Positions 37,364-52,133 of a stretch of 64,000 nt of DNA are shown in pieces. A program made the position numbers and the translations under genes. The notes below the pieces were generated by a model. That model did no database searches. It was not told where the DNA came from and worked only from the letters and a program-made list of their open reading frames with translations. Every line of letters starts with the position of its first letter. Positions within the stretch are counted from its first letter, which is position 1. The stretch covers positions 62,001-126,000 of the forward strand of contig NZ_FOAA01000006.1 of the NCBI RefSeq assembly GCF_900109495.1, read 5' to 3'. This DNA comes from Ectothiorhodospira marina. GTDB lineage: Bacteria > Pseudomonadota > Gammaproteobacteria > Ectothiorhodospirales > Ectothiorhodospiraceae.

Positions 37364-39724
37364 ATGACTTCCATACCCTCCCGTATTGCCCAGGAACTGG
37401 GCGTTCAGGCCAGCCAGGTCAACGCTGCCGTGGAACTGCTGGACGGTGGCTCCACCGTGCCGTTCGTGGCCCGCTATCGCAAGGAGGCCACCGGCGGCCT
37501 GGACGATACGCAGCTGCGTAACCTGGAGGAGCGACTGATCTACCTGCGGGAGCTGGAGGGACGTCGTCAGGTGGTGCTCAAGGCCATCGAGGAGCAGGGC
37601 AAGCTCACCGACACCCTGCGACAGGCCATCGACACCGCCGAGACCAAGACCCGTCTTGAGGACCTCTACCGGCCCTACATGAAAAAGCGCCGCACCAAGG
37701 CGCAGATCGCCCGGGAGAATGGCCTGGAGCCGCTGCTGGATACCCTGCTGGAGGATCCCGCTCAATCCCCGGAGGCGGTGGCCGCCGGCTTCACCCGTGA
37801 TGAGATCACCGTGGAGGCCGCCCTGGAAGGGGCCGGGCATATCTTCATGGAGCGCATTGCCGAGGATGCCGATCTCATTGAAGAGATGCGCCAATTCGGC
37901 TGGGAGAAGGGCTATATGGTCAGCCGGGTGGTGGAGGGCAAGGAACAGGCCGGTGCCCGCTTCCGTGACTATTTCGATCATGTGGAGCCTTTGTGCAAGG
38001 TGCCTTCCCACCGGGCCCTGGCCATGTTCCGGGGGCAGGCGGAGGAGGTGTTGCGCCTGGAGGTGGCCTGGAGCCAGGCCCAGGCCCGGGGTGAGAAGGA
38101 AGAGCCCGGTGCCTCCCCCGGCGAGCGCGCCGTGGTGCGTCGCTTTGGCCTCTCGGACCAGGGGCGGCCCGCCGATGCCTGGCTGGCCCGGCACGCCCGT
38201 CTGGCCTGGCGGGCCAAACTCTCCATCCACCTGGATGTGGCCCTGAAGCGCCGTATCAGGGAACTGGCGGAGGAAGAGGCGATCCGTGTCTTCGGCGCCA
38301 ACCTGGAGGACGTGCTGCTGGCCGCGCCGGCAGGATCCCGGGCCACCATGGGCCTGGACCCGGGCGTGCGCACCGGTGTGAAGGTGGCCGTGGTGGATAC
38401 GGAGGGTGCGGTGGTGGATACCGCGACCGTGTATCCCTTCCCGCCGAAGAATCAGGTGGATGCCACGTTGCACACCCTGGAGACGCTGGTGAAGCGTCAT
38501 CAGGTGGAGCTCATTGCCATCGGTAACGGGACCTTTTCCCGGGAGACGGATGCCCTGGCGGCGGAACTGTTGAAGCGCCTGAAACGGCCCGGGATGAGCA
38601 AGGTGATCGTGTCCGAAGCCGGGGCCTCGGTGTACTCCGCCTCGGAGAGTGCCTCCCGCGAGCTGCCGGATCTGGATGTCTCCCTGCGTGGCGCGGTGTC
38701 CATTGCCCGGCGTCTGCAGGACCCGTTGGCGGAACTGGTGAAGATCGAGCCCAAGGCCATCGGTGTGGGTCAGTATCAGCATGACGTGAACCAGAGCCAA
38801 CTGGCCCGCAAGCTGGATGCCGTGGTGGAGGACTGCGTGAACGCCGTGGGCGTGGACGTGAACACCGCCTCCGTGCCCCTGTTGGCCCGGGTGTCCGGCC
38901 TGGGCCCGACGCTGGCGGAGAACATCGTGGTGCACCGTACCGAGAACGGGGCCTTCAGGAACCGGACGGCCCTCAAGGCCATCCCTCGCCTGGGGGCCAA
39001 GGCCTTTGAGCAGGCGGCGGGCTTTCTGCGTGTGCCATCCGGGGATAACCCGCTGGACGCCTCGGGGGTGCACCCGGAGGCCTATCCCGTGGTCAAGCGC
39101 ATCATGGCCAAGACCCAGCGGGATGTGAGGCAGTTGATCGGAGACGAGGCCTTCCTCAAGGGCCTCGACCCGCGGGACTTCACCGATGACGCCTTTGGTG
39201 AACCCACGGTGCGGGATATCCTCGCCGAACTGGCCAAGCCCGGCCGCGACCCCCGGCCCGAGTTCCGCACGGCCGCCTTCCGCGAGGGGGTGGACAAGCT
39301 GGAGGATCTGGAGCCGGGGATGGTGCTGGAAGGTACGGTGACCAATGTGGCCAACTTTGGGGCCTTTGTGGATGTGGGTGTGCATCAGGATGGCCTGGTG
39401 CACATCTCCGCCCTGGCCGAGGGCTTCGTCAAGGACCCCCGGGATGTGGTGCGGGCCGGGGACGTGGTGAAGGTCAAGGTCATGGAGGTGGACCCGGAGC
39501 GTCGACGCATTGGCCTCACCATGCGCCTGGGGGATGAACCCGGGCAGGAGAGCCGCGGCGGGCGCAAGGCATCTCGGGACCCGAAGGCCTCCCAGCCCGG
39601 TCGCCAGGGCCAGGGAAAGGGCAAGAGTGCCCCCGGGCAGGGCGCGCCTCGTGGCAAATCACGGGAGCCCGAGCCGGAGGGCGCCCTGGCCGCGGCCCTG
39701 AAGGCGGCCGCAGGCAAGGGCTGA
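37364..39724 (+). CDS. tex: Tex family transcription accessory protein
   Basis: RNA/nucleic acid-binding protein Tex (YhgF). The 786-residue protein has the N-terminal helical Tex domain, a YqgF-like RNase H fold ([16 protein letters not shown] near 330), helix-hairpin-helix elements ([16 protein letters not shown] near 510-525) and an S1 domain ([21 protein letters not shown] near 645). The C-terminal 75 residues are Arg/Gly/Lys-rich and low complexity, probably disordered. It is followed by hypA. Confidence 0.95.
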   Translation: MTSIPSRIAQELGVQASQVNAAVELLDGGSTVPFVARYRKEATGGLDDTQLRNLEERLIYLRELEGRRQVVLKAIEEQGKLTDTLRQAIDTAETKTRLEDLYRPYMKKRRTKAQIARENGLEPLLDTLLEDPAQSPEAVAAGFTRDEITVEAALEGAGHIFMERIAEDADLIEEMRQFGWEKGYMVSRVVEGKEQAGARFRDYFDHVEPLCKVPSHRALAMFRGQAEEVLRLEVAWSQAQARGEKEEPGASPGERAVVRRFGLSDQGRPADAWLARHARLAWRAKLSIHLDVALKRRIRELAEEEAIRVFGANLEDVLLAAPAGSRATMGLDPGVRTGVKVAVVDTEGAVVDTATVYPFPPKNQVDATLHTLETLVKRHQVELIAIGNGTFSRETDALAAELLKRLKRPGMSKVIVSEAGASVYSASESASRELPDLDVSLRGAVSIARRLQDPLAELVKIEPKAIGVGQYQHDVNQSQLARKLDAVVEDCVNAVGVDVNTASVPLLARVSGLGPTLAENIVVHRTENGAFRNRTALKAIPRLGAKAFEQAAGFLRVPSGDNPLDASGVHPEAYPVVKRIMAKTQRDVRQLIGDEAFLKGLDPRDFTDDAFGEPTVRDILAELAKPGRDPRPEFRTAAFREGVDKLEDLEPGMVLEGTVTNVANFGAFVDVGVHQDGLVHISALAEGFVKDPRDVVRAGDVVKVKVMEVDPERRRIGLTMRLGDEPGQESRGGRKASRDPKASQPGRQGQGKGKSAPGQGAPRGKSREPEPEGALAAALKAAAGKG

Positions 39725-39748
39725 TATCCGCCCTCCGGGGGGGAGACC

Positions 39749-40108
39749 ATGCATGAGATGTCCCTGGCCCGTGAGGTGTTGCACATCCTGGAAAACCAGG
39801 CCCGTTTGCAGAAATTTTCCCGGGTCCATGCGGTCACAGTGACCATAGGCCCGCTGGCGGCGGTGGATGGCCCGGCCCTGCATTTCGCCTTCGAAGCCGT
39901 GACCCAAGGGACGCTGGCGGAAGGGGCCGAACTGCATATGGAGCATCCTGCTGCCCGAGGGTGTTGCCGACACTGCGGGCACTGTTTCACCATGGACTCA
40001 TGGCTGACCCCCTGTCCTCACTGCGGCGGTCCCGCGCAGGCCGAAGGTGGCCAGGAGATGCAGGTCAAGGACCTTCAGGTCAGTGATGAGGGCATGCGGA
40101 GGAGATAA
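39749..40108 (+). CDS. hypA: Hydrogenase nickel incorporation protein HypA
   Basis: Nickel metallochaperone for [NiFe] hydrogenase (and urease in some) maturation. The 119-residue protein begins [11 protein letters not shown]; His2 is the Ni ligand. A zinc site is formed by the paired CxxC motifs in CCRHCGHCF and PCPHCGG. The start lies 24 bases after tex. hypB begins 2 bases after its stop, so the two are one operon. No hydrogenase structural gene is in the window. Confidence 0.94.
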   Translation: MHEMSLAREVLHILENQARLQKFSRVHAVTVTIGPLAAVDGPALHFAFEAVTQGTLAEGAELHMEHPAARGCCRHCGHCFTMDSWLTPCPHCGGPAQAEGGQEMQVKDLQVSDEGMRRR

Positions 40109-40110
40109 TC

Positions 40111-40917
40111 ATGTGCACGGTGTGTGGCTGTGGTGACGAGGAACACAAGCATGAAGGTCATGGCGGGAATACCCGCCAGGTGTCCGTTGAAACCGACCTT
40201 CTTGCCCGCAACGATGCCCATGCCCGAGACAACCGGGCCTGGTTCGAGCGCGAACGGGTACTGGCCCTGAACCTGGTCTCAAGCCCAGGGTCTGGCAAGA
40301 CCCACCTGCTGACAGCGACCATCGAGCGGTTACGGGATCGCCTGCCGATGGCGGTGATCGAAGGGGATCAGCAGACCCGTCGCGACGCCGATCGCATTCG
40401 TCAGACTGGGGTGCCCGCCGTGCAGATCAATACCGGCAAGGGCTGCCATCTGGATGCCCACGGGGTGGGCCACGCCTGTGAAGCCCTGGAGCCACCCCGG
40501 GGCGGCATCCTGTTCATCGAAAACGTGGGCAATCTGGTTTGCCCCGCAGCCTTTGATCTGGGCGAGGCCCGCCGGGTGGTGGTCCTGTCGGTCACCGAAG
40601 GGGATGACAAGCCGTTCAAGTACCCGGACATGTTTCAATCTGCCCACGTGATGATCGTGAACAAGCTGGACCTGCTTCCCCATGTGGACTTCGACATGGA
40701 TGCCTGCATTGAACAGGCCCGTCGGCTCAATCCCGGGATGGAGGTCTTTCAGCTATCGGCCCGCACGGGGCAGGGGATGGAGGCCTGGGTGCAGTGGCTC
40801 GAGGCCCAGTGTTCCGGGCGGGGAGCGATATCGGATGGACAGGAACTGGAGACCTTGCGCCAGCGCGTGGCCGAACTGGAGTCCCGCCTGCAACAGGCGG
40901 GACTGATGAAGTCCTGA
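40111..40917 (+). CDS. hypB: Hydrogenase maturation GTPase HypB
   Basis: SIMIBI GTPase delivering nickel with HypA. The 268-residue protein begins [19 protein letters not shown], an N-terminal Cys/His-rich nickel site of the CxxCGC type followed by a short His stretch. The P-loop [11 protein letters not shown] starts at residue 57; [10 protein letters not shown] carries the G-domain metal Cys-His pair; NKLDLLP is the guanine-specificity motif. A charged 50-residue C-terminal coil is beyond the usual end. A terminator for metK lies about 90 bases downstream. Confidence 0.95.
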   Translation: MCTVCGCGDEEHKHEGHGGNTRQVSVETDLLARNDAHARDNRAWFERERVLALNLVSSPGSGKTHLLTATIERLRDRLPMAVIEGDQQTRRDADRIRQTGVPAVQINTGKGCHLDAHGVGHACEALEPPRGGILFIENVGNLVCPAAFDLGEARRVVVLSVTEGDDKPFKYPDMFQSAHVMIVNKLDLLPHVDFDMDACIEQARRLNPGMEVFQLSARTGQGMEAWVQWLEAQCSGRGAISDGQELETLRQRVAELESRLQQAGLMKS

Positions 40918-41009
40918 GGGGCCTGTGACTCGGGGGGGCGTTCGCTTGCACCTGTGTATCCAGGGCCGTGTTCAGGGCCACTGAAGGGGCGGCCAGATAT
41001 GCCAGACAC

Positions 41010-41041
41010 AAAAAAGCCGGGAGAGGTTGCCCTCTCCCGGC
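41010..41041 (-). terminator. Intrinsic terminator of the GSMT-SDMT-metK operon
   Basis: A perfect 11-bp stem (GCCGGGAGAGG / CCTCTCCCGGC) with a TTGC loop is followed on the minus strand by six T residues. It lies 47 bases after the metK stop. It may also limit read-through from hypB in the other direction, though on the plus strand there is no T-run. Confidence 0.9.
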
Positions 41042-41087
41042 CTTGAATGCGCATCGGGCGATGCCCGATGCGCCAGGTGCCAGATGC

Positions 41088-42245
41088 TTACTTGGCAGCC
41101 TTGGCCAGCGCGTCGGCGCGGTCGGTGCGCTCCCAGCTCACGCCCAGGTCTTCGCGACCGAAGTGGCCGTAGGAAGCGGTCGGACGGTAGATCGGCTTCT
41201 CCAGATCCAGCATGGTCAGGATGCCGAACGGGCGCAGATCGAAGACGTCGCGGACGATTTCCGTCAGACGGGTCTCGTCGATCTTGCCGGTGCCGAAGGT
41301 TTCCACGGCAATGGAGGTGGGCTCGGCCACGCCGATGGCGTAGGAGACCTGAACTTCGCAGCGCTCGGCCAGGCCGGCAGCCACGATGTTCTTGGCCACG
41401 TAGCGGGCGGCGTAGGCAGCTGAACGGTCCACCTTGGAGGGGTCCTTACCGGAGAAGGCACCGCCACCGTGACGGGCCATGCCGCCGTAGGTGTCCACGA
41501 TGATCTTCCGGCCGGTCAGGCCGCAATCGCCCAGTGGGCCGCCGGTGACAAAGCGACCGGTGGGGTTGATGTGGAACTTGGTGTCCTTGTGCAGCCACTT
41601 CTCGCCCAGCACAGGCTTGATGATCTCTTCCATCACGGCTTCCTGCAGATCCTTCTGTTCGATCTCGGGAGCGTGCTGGGTGGAGAGCACCACGGCGTCG
41701 GCAGCCACGGCCTTGCCGCCTTCATAGCGGAAGGTCACCTGGCTCTTGGCGTCGGGACGCAGCCAGGGCAGGGTGCCATTCTTGCGCACTTCGGCCTGAC
41801 GCTGCACCAGTTTATGGGAGAAGTGGATGGGAGCGGGCATCAGCACGTCGGTTTCGCTACAGGCATAACCGAACATCAGGCCCTGGTCGCCAGCACCCTG
41901 TTCTTCCGGGCGGCTGCGATCCACACCCTGGTTGATGTCCATGGACTGGGCGCCCAGGGAATTGAGCACAGCACAGGTGTTGCCATCAAAGCCCTTGTCG
42001 GAGCTGTCGTAACCGATGTCCAGCACCACTTCACGTACCAGGTCTTCCAGGTTCAGAACGGCAGTGGACTTCACCTCACCAGCAATCAGCACCATACCCG
42101 TCTGGGTCACGGTCTCCGCGGCCACGCGGGCCTTGGGATCCTGCGCCAGGTAGGCGTCAATGATCGCATCGGAGATCTGGTCGGCCATCTTGTCCGGGTG
42201 GCCTTCGGAAACAGACTCGGAGGTGAAAAGATAGGTCTTGCTCAT
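41088..42245 (-). CDS. metK: S-adenosylmethionine synthetase
   Basis: Makes SAM from methionine and ATP. The 385-residue protein begins [20 protein letters not shown] and has [29 protein letters not shown], then [21 protein letters not shown] and [22 protein letters not shown], all hallmarks. AGGAGA lies 10 bases before the ATG. It is third in the operon after the two glycine methyltransferases, fitting supply of three methyl groups per betaine. The usual housekeeping metK role is also possible, as only one copy is seen here. Confidence 0.97.
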   Translation of the reverse strand: MSKTYLFTSESVSEGHPDKMADQISDAIIDAYLAQDPKARVAAETVTQTGMVLIAGEVKSTAVLNLEDLVREVVLDIGYDSSDKGFDGNTCAVLNSLGAQSMDINQGVDRSRPEEQGAGDQGLMFGYACSETDVLMPAPIHFSHKLVQRQAEVRKNGTLPWLRPDAKSQVTFRYEGGKAVAADAVVLSTQHAPEIEQKDLQEAVMEEIIKPVLGEKWLHKDTKFHINPTGRFVTGGPLGDCGLTGRKIIVDTYGGMARHGGGAFSGKDPSKVDRSAAYAARYVAKNIVAAGLAERCEVQVSYAIGVAEPTSIAVETFGTGKIDETRLTEIVRDVFDLRPFGILTMLDLEKPIYRPTASYGHFGREDLGVSWERTDRADALAKAAK

Positions 42246-42302
42246 GTAATGGTTTCTCCTAGTAATGGTCTTTCAGGATTGAAGTCGGATAATCGCCCGA
42301 AA

Positions 42303-43139
42303 TCAGACCTTGCGGAAGCGGAAAATGCCCCAGCAAAGATGTCCGGCCTTGCCGCCATCAACCCAGTGTTGCAAACCTTTTTTCATGCGCGCGATGTAGT
42401 CATCGGAGATGAGGCCCTTAAGGCTCTCTTCACGGGATTCAAGCTCCTTGAACACCCGCCCATAGTGGCGCGGCAACTGGTGACTGTGATCCTCGAAGCC
42501 GATTTCCTCAAGACCCACTTTCTTGGCGGTATCCCGGTAGAAACCCGGAGAGCCCAGGGTCTCCAGATGAATGCGGTCCAGGATGGGCTGCAGCTTCTCC
42601 TTGGGCGCATCGTCTGTCTGCATCGGATCGGTAAAGATGAACACGCCACCGGGCTTGAGCACGCGGGCCACTTCTTCCATGACCTTGGCGCGGTTACCGC
42701 TGTGCAGGATGGCGTCCTGAGACCATACGACGTCAAAGCTGTTGTCTTCGGCCGGCACGGACTCAAAGCTGGCATCGAGCACGTCGATGAGGTGATCCAG
42801 CTTGAGGGCCTTGTTCATCTGCCGGTCGCGCTCATTCTCCACTTCGCTCAGGTTCAGTGCCGTGACGTGGCAACCGAAGGTGGAGGCCAGATAGCGGGCT
42901 GCGCCACCGTAACCGGCGCCGATGTCCAGTACCTTCATGTCGCGGGTCGGCTCGCCCAGCAGGTCGCCCATGTGGGCCACGGTACGACGGCTGGCATCGG
43001 GAATCGCCTCCTCGTCGGACTCGTACAGGCCGATGTGGATGTCCTCGCCGCCCCACACGCGGTGGTAGAAGTTGTCGGCGTCTTCGCTGTTGTAGTAGTC
43101 GCGGGCAGTGGCGACGGCACCTTCATACTGATTCGTCAT
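42303..43139 (-). CDS. Sarcosine/dimethylglycine N-methyltransferase (SDMT)
   Basis: SAM-dependent enzyme adding the second and third methyl groups: sarcosine to dimethylglycine to glycine betaine. The 278-residue protein starts MTNQYEGAVATARDYYNSED and has the class I SAM motif VLDIGAGYGGAARYLA (near residue 70), FDVVWSQDAILHSGNR, and RVLKPGGVFIFTDPMQTDD. It is very close in pattern to Ectothiorhodospira halochloris SDMT as I recall it. The ATG shares one base with the GSMT stop. Product accumulates as compatible solute. Confidence 0.92.
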   Translation of the reverse strand: MTNQYEGAVATARDYYNSEDADNFYHRVWGGEDIHIGLYESDEEAIPDASRRTVAHMGDLLGEPTRDMKVLDIGAGYGGAARYLASTFGCHVTALNLSEVENERDRQMNKALKLDHLIDVLDASFESVPAEDNSFDVVWSQDAILHSGNRAKVMEEVARVLKPGGVFIFTDPMQTDDAPKEKLQPILDRIHLETLGSPGFYRDTAKKVGLEEIGFEDHSHQLPRHYGRVFKELESREESLKGLISDDYIARMKKGLQHWVDGGKAGHLCWGIFRFRKV

Positions 43140-43948
43140 TATTCGTTCCCCGTATATTTCTTGTCGGCTACGTGGATGAAGAAGTCCGGCTCAGTGTCGT
43201 GGTAGGTTTCCTTGAAGTCACCATAGGTTTCGATCTTCTGGAAACCCACTTCGCGCATCAGGCGGCGTACGTAAGGTTTGCGCAGCGGGAACATGTTCAG
43301 ATGGAACACGGACTTGTCCGGGAAGGCGTAGCGGAAGCGGGCCAGGCCGTCATCCACGTGCTCCGGATGCACGGACACATTGTCGCCGCAGTAGTAGAAC
43401 GTGTGGGCGCTGGAATAGCCGTGATCCAGGATGGCGTCGTAGTTGCGCTGGTCCAGGATCAATACGCCGTCGTGGTTCAGGGCGGCATGGAATTCGGCCA
43501 GGGCCTTGCGGCGATCGTTTTCATTGAACAGATGGGTGAAGGAGTTGCCAAGACAGACAACGGCATCATAGCGGCCATAGATGTCGCGATTGAGTTCGCG
43601 CCAGTCGGCCTGGGTGACACGCAGGATGTGGCCCCGCTTGCGGCCGTTCTCGAAGGCCTTGATCAGCATCTCGGGTGCGCCATCCACGCTGACCACATCG
43701 AAGCCAGCCTCGAGCAGTCGGATGGAGTGGAAGCCGGTACCGGTGGCCACATCCAGCACGCGCTTGGCGCCACGCTTCTTGAGCTCCTGGATGAAGAAGT
43801 CGCCTTCACTCTTCGCGCGGCTATCCCAGTCGATCAGGTCGTCCCATTTGTCGACGAATGATTCGGTGTATTCGTTCACGTAGTTGTCGGTGTCGCGACG
43901 TTCTACCGGCTTCTCGCCGAAATCCTGGTCTGACATGGTGTTGGACAT
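43139..43948 (-). CDS. Glycine/sarcosine N-methyltransferase (GSMT)
   Basis: SAM-dependent enzyme methylating glycine to sarcosine and then dimethylglycine, the first steps of the three-methylation betaine route. From ATG 43948 (GGGGA 8 bases upstream) the protein is 269 residues and contains VDKWDDLIDWDSRAKSEGDF, the SAM motif VLDVATGTGFHSIRLLEAGFDV, and HGYSSAHTFYYCG. The pattern matches E. halochloris GSMT as I recall it. Other in-frame ATGs at 43966 and 43936 are possible starts. First gene of the operon; salinity control is expected but not shown by any motif. Confidence 0.92.
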   Translation of the reverse strand: MSNTMSDQDFGEKPVERRDTDNYVNEYTESFVDKWDDLIDWDSRAKSEGDFFIQELKKRGAKRVLDVATGTGFHSIRLLEAGFDVVSVDGAPEMLIKAFENGRKRGHILRVTQADWRELNRDIYGRYDAVVCLGNSFTHLFNENDRRKALAEFHAALNHDGVLILDQRNYDAILDHGYSSAHTFYYCGDNVSVHPEHVDDGLARFRYAFPDKSVFHLNMFPLRKPYVRRLMREVGFQKIETYGDFKETYHDTEPDFFIHVADKKYTGNE

Positions 43949-44583
43949 AATGATGTTCCCCGCCATTGAGGTGTTTGATTTTGCTGCGTTGCATCGTGCG
44001 GCGCTTGAGCGCCTTCACGATATCGACCACACCGCCATGACCGGGCCAATGAGTTAGACCCTGTCTGCGGTGTGTGGCCGGCGTGATGCTTGCCGGAGAT
44101 GGTGTCCGCCCTCACCATCCATTCTGTGCTGACTTGTTGCAATGTCCCGTGAAGCGTCGCGATGACCCGGATGACTGCATTCACCCAATGGGTGCCGGGG
44201 CGCGTCTTCTTTGCGACGGTTGCCGCGGCCGGATCGTGGGGCACGATCGTTTCGTTGGCCTCCGGGGCAGGTAGCCCGGGTGCGGAAAAACCGTGGACGC
44301 CTTGGTGGCAGGTGGTCGCCCGATAAGGCGACAAAATACATGTAAATGTCGACTACGCTATTGCTCGCGCCAAAGACCTGCCGGGTCGCGGCTGATTACC
44401 ACACTGCATTGCGTGGCGGTCACCGTATGCACCTTGAAGGTTATGCGCTGATGCATCCCTAATACCTTGGGGGACTTTACCGAAGAATGCAAGTCGACCC
44501 CCTGAGTTTCACTGAATCTTCACGCGGAAGTTCCCGTATTTCACCCCCGTGCCAAGTGCATGCACGCGGCTTGGAATACGCCA

Positions 44584-44599
44584 TGTCGTGAAGCCGACA
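44584..44599 (+). promoter_or_regulatory. NifA-type upstream activator site (TGT-N10-ACA)
   Basis: The sequence TGTCGTGAAGCCGACA fits the NifA binding consensus TGT-N10-ACA exactly. Its centre lies about 125 bases upstream of the -24 element of the sigma-54 promoter, within the usual 80-150 base range of such sites. A single match of this degenerate motif can arise by chance, but its position makes it credible. Confidence 0.65.
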
Positions 44600-44714
44600 T
44601 TGAGACAAATGCCCCGTTGTGGTGCGCTCTCACGCCAGCGTCAGATACTGCATTGGCGAAATAAATCACCTGCGGAAACAGCATCATACGGGACTGGCCC
44701 GCTTATTGCCAGGG

Positions 44715-44730
44715 TTGGCATGGGAATTGC
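44715..44730 (+). promoter_or_regulatory. Sigma-54 (RpoN) promoter of the flavodoxin gene
   Basis: TTGGCATGGGAATTGC matches the -24/-12 consensus TTGGCAYRnnnnTTGCW, with GG at 44717-44718 and GC at 44729-44730 separated by the required 10 bases. Transcription would begin near 44742, giving a leader of about 90 bases to the flavodoxin ATG. Together with the NifA-type site this points to nitrogen-fixation control. Confidence 0.8.
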
Positions 44731-44745
44731 CCCTATCTTCAGTGA

Positions 44746-45372
<627 letters not shown>

Positions 45373-45381
45373 TAACCTGTG

Positions 45382-45413
45382 CCGCTCCGGTGTTTCCTGG
45401 GGCGGTTTTTTTT
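45382..45413 (+). terminator. Intrinsic terminator of nifF
   Basis: A 7-bp stem CCGCTCC / GGGGCGG (one T-G pair) with a 10-base loop is followed directly by eight T residues. It starts 10 bases after the flavodoxin stop, isolating that gene from the downstream exbB operon. Confidence 0.88.
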
Positions 45414-45424
45414 ACCCTGATAGT

Positions 45425-45439
45425 TGATAATGATTCGCA
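45425..45439 (+). promoter_or_regulatory. Probable Fur box upstream of exbB
   Basis: TGATAATGATTCGCA fits the 7-1-7 Fur consensus TGATAAT-n-ATTATCA: the left half is perfect and the right half keeps five of seven pairs (TGCGAAT on the other strand). It lies 65 bases before the exbB start and just after the nifF terminator. Iron repression of exbB-exbD-exbD-tonB is therefore likely. Confidence 0.7.
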
Positions 45440-45503
45440 ACACCATTAGCATGCCGGACTTGCGTTGTCGAAGCGATGGCGGGTTCCGCGAGGTCTTACT
45501 CCG

Positions 45504-46262
45504 ATGAATTCAGATGATACAACCCCAGGTGGCATTCTCCACGCCCTGCAGACGGTCACTGACGTTGGCGGCCCCGTGGTGGTCATTCTGCTGCTCATGT
45601 CTGTTGTTGCGCTCACCGTGATCCTTGTCAAGCTTTGGCAATTCAACTGGTGGCGTCTGGGAGATCAGCGCAGCCTTGATGAGGCGTTGGCGCATTGGCG
45701 TCAGCATCAGGGCGATCAGGCGTTGGAGGTGCTTGCCCGATCTCGTAGTCCCGCGGCCCGTGTGATGGAAGTGGCCATCCAGGGCCGACGCGACCCGACC
45801 CTGTCTGAGCCCCTGCTTCGGGAAGAAGTGAGTCGTGTTGCCAGTCGCTGGTTGGAGACCTTGCGTGGGCACTTCCGGGTACTGGAAGTGATCGGCAGCT
45901 TGGCCCCCCTGCTGGGACTCCTGGGCACCGTCCTGGGCATGATTGTGGCTTTTCAGCAACTGGAGGCAGCGGGCAACCGGGTGGATCCATCCGTCCTCTC
46001 CGGGGGCATATGGGTGGCCTTGATGACCACTGCTGTAGGGTTGGGCGTTGCCATCCCCGTGGTAGCCGTGCTCAATGGCCTGGAGCGATGGCTGGAGCGT
46101 TTCCGTCACCGCCTGCAGGATGCCGTGACCCAGGTCTTTACCGTGCGGCAACCGGAATCCATCGCCCACGGGGAGGAGGCCCACAGGGAGAAGGCAGATA
46201 CCCCGGTTCAACAGGCCCGCATCAAACTTTGGAAGGGGCGGGCGGCCTCCGATGCAGATTGA
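45504..46262 (+). CDS. exbB: ExbB/TolQ-type proton channel protein
   Basis: Inner-membrane component of the TonB energy-coupling complex. From ATG 45504 the protein is 252 residues with three membrane segments (GGPVVVILLLMSVVALTVIL near 27-46, PLLGLLGTVLGMIVAF near 138-153, and GIWVALMTTAVGLGVAIPVVA near 167-187). The LGLLGTV and ALMTTAVGL motifs are classic. Upstream GAGG lies about 10 bases away. It overlaps exbD by 11 bases. Context with tonB and a Fur box favours ExbB over TolQ; no tolA/tolB is seen. Confidence 0.92.
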   Translation: MNSDDTTPGGILHALQTVTDVGGPVVVILLLMSVVALTVILVKLWQFNWWRLGDQRSLDEALAHWRQHQGDQALEVLARSRSPAARVMEVAIQGRRDPTLSEPLLREEVSRVASRWLETLRGHFRVLEVIGSLAPLLGLLGTVLGMIVAFQQLEAAGNRVDPSVLSGGIWVALMTTAVGLGVAIPVVAVLNGLERWLERFRHRLQDAVTQVFTVRQPESIAHGEEAHREKADTPVQQARIKLWKGRAASDAD

Positions 46263-46650
46263 GTCCCCACCACGGCGTCGGCGGGCGCTGATCAGCCTGA
46301 CGCCACTGATCGATGTGGTCTTCATCCTTCTGATTTTTTTCATGCTGGCCTCCAGCTTTCTCGACTGGAGCGCGGTTCCCCTGAGCACACCTTCCGCTCA
46401 GCAGGCACCGACCAGTGTGGATGACCCCCCGCTATCGGTGCGCATCGCGGTTGGGTCCGGCGTGCGGATCGAAGGGGAGGCCGTTGAGCATGGCGCGATC
46501 GAGGGTGTGATTCGGCAGTATCTGGATGAACACCCCGGGCGCACCGTGGTGGTGCAGCCCGAAGGTGGTGTGGCCTTGCAACAGGTGGTGAATGTGCTGG
46601 ACGAAATACGTCATGCCAATCCGCGCTCCATGCGGCTGGCCCGCGAGTAA
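46252..46650 (+). CDS. exbD: ExbD/TolR-type protein, first copy
   Basis: Single-span energy-coupling protein with a periplasmic domain. The 132-residue protein begins MQIESPPRRRRALISLTPLIDVVFILLIFF-like text: a short basic N-tail then the membrane helix with the essential Asp in PLIDVVFILL (near residue 21). It overlaps the end of exbB, so translation is coupled. A second, different exbD follows 6 bases after its stop. Confidence 0.92.
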   Translation: MQIESPPRRRRALISLTPLIDVVFILLIFFMLASSFLDWSAVPLSTPSAQQAPTSVDDPPLSVRIAVGSGVRIEGEAVEHGAIEGVIRQYLDEHPGRTVVVQPEGGVALQQVVNVLDEIRHANPRSMRLARE

Positions 46651-46656
46651 AGACGG

Positions 46657-47082
46657 ATGAACCTTCCCGAGTTACCATCACGCGAGGCGGATGAAAATCA
46701 TCTCATCCCCTTGATTAATATTGTTTTCTTGCTGTTGATCTTTTTCATGGTGGCTGGCGCCCTGTCTTCCCAGGATGTCTTTGAGGTCGAGGCGCCCGGC
46801 TCGAATATCGATGAGTCGATGGATGATCAGGGCTGGCTGGTCTTGCTGGGCGAAGGCGGGCGCCTGGCCCTGGAAAATGAGGAGTTGGACAGTGAAACCC
46901 TGAAGGCGCGTCTGGCGGAGGCCAAGGAGGAACGGCAAGCCCAAGGCTCGGATTCCCTGCCCGCCGTGCGCATCAAGGCCGATCAGGACGCTACCACCCA
47001 TGACCTGCTGGATCTGATGGAACTCATGAGGGACGCTGGCGTTGAAAAAGTCCAGCTTCTCACCGTGCTTGGTGATCATTGA
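46657..47082 (+). CDS. exbD: ExbD/TolR-type protein, second copy
   Basis: A second energy-coupling subunit, 141 residues, starting [20 protein letters not shown]. Here the usual membrane-embedded Asp position of PLIDVVF is Asn: [17 protein letters not shown]. This is a clear departure from the first copy and from the family norm, where that Asp carries the proton. The periplasmic part has a [12 protein letters not shown] end typical of ExbD. Its stop overlaps the region 2-3 bases before tonB. A stator-like or regulatory role is possible. Confidence 0.88.
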   Translation: MNLPELPSREADENHLIPLINIVFLLLIFFMVAGALSSQDVFEVEAPGSNIDESMDDQGWLVLLGEGGRLALENEELDSETLKARLAEAKEERQAQGSDSLPAVRIKADQDATTHDLLDLMELMRDAGVEKVQLLTVLGDH

Positions 47083-47084
47083 TC

Positions 47085-47867
<783 letters not shown>

Positions 47868-47916
47868 AGGCCTCGTCCCGACGGTGACTCGAGCAAGTCG
47901 CGTTGAGGGGGTATGA

Positions 47917-50482
<2,566 letters not shown>

Positions 50483-50485
50483 TAG

Positions 50486-51775
<1,290 letters not shown>

Positions 51776-51785
51776 AGCCTTCACC

Positions 51786-51819
51786 CGCCCCCATTCCCGC
51801 GCTTGCGGAAGTGGGGGCG
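51786..51819 (+). other. Hairpin between eno and ftsB
   Basis: CGCCCCCA and TGGGGGCG flank an inner CCGC/GCGG pair, giving a long GC-rich hairpin in the 64-base eno-ftsB gap. No T-run follows, so read-through into ftsB is expected. It may slow or partially stop transcription after eno, or protect the abundant eno mRNA. Role is inference. Confidence 0.5.
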
Positions 51820-51839
51820 CCCCGCGCCTGGACAGTAAC

Positions 51840-52133
51840 ATGAAGTGGTTGACCGTACTGCTGCTGGTCTTGCTGGTGGGCTTGCAGTACAAACTCTGGT
51901 TCGGCGAGGGCAATCCGCCCGAGGTCTGGCAGTTGCGCGAGACCCTGGAGGCGCAAAAGGCGGAGAACCAGCAATTGCGTAGCCGTAATGAGGCCCTGGA
52001 GGCCGAGGTGATCGACCTCAAGACCGGACTGGACGCCATCGAGGAACGCGCCCGACGTGAGCTGGGCATGATTGGCGAAGATGAGGTCTTCTTCCAGGTG
52101 GTGGACCGTGACCGCTTTCCTGAGTATCGATGA
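51840..52133 (+). CDS. ftsB: Cell division protein FtsB
   Basis: Small divisome protein working with FtsL and FtsQ. The 97-residue protein has an N-terminal membrane anchor (MKWLTVLLLVLLVGLQYKLWF), a coiled coil (LRETLEAQKAENQQLRSRNEAL), and the C-terminal RRELGMIGEDEVFFQVV. Length and topology are typical. The ispD start overlaps its stop (ATGA). Confidence 0.93.
   Translation: MKWLTVLLLVLLVGLQYKLWFGEGNPPEVWQLRETLEAQKAENQQLRSRNEALEAEVIDLKTGLDAIEERARRELGMIGEDEVFFQVVDRDRFPEYR

Noticed and set aside
37238-39403. 721-codon open frame antisense to tex
   Set aside because: Long antisense frames are common in GC-rich genes; the sense frame is an intact Tex protein, and this frame is His/Gly-rich shadow sequence.
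43903-44334. Minus-strand frame of 143 codons between the betaine operon and the flavodoxin
   Set aside because: Composition is not protein-like, it has no ribosome site, and it overlaps the GSMT start.
44600-44714. IHF site between the NifA-type site and the sigma-54 promoter
   Set aside because: An AT-rich stretch (AAATAAATCACC) is present, but it does not fit the IHF consensus well.
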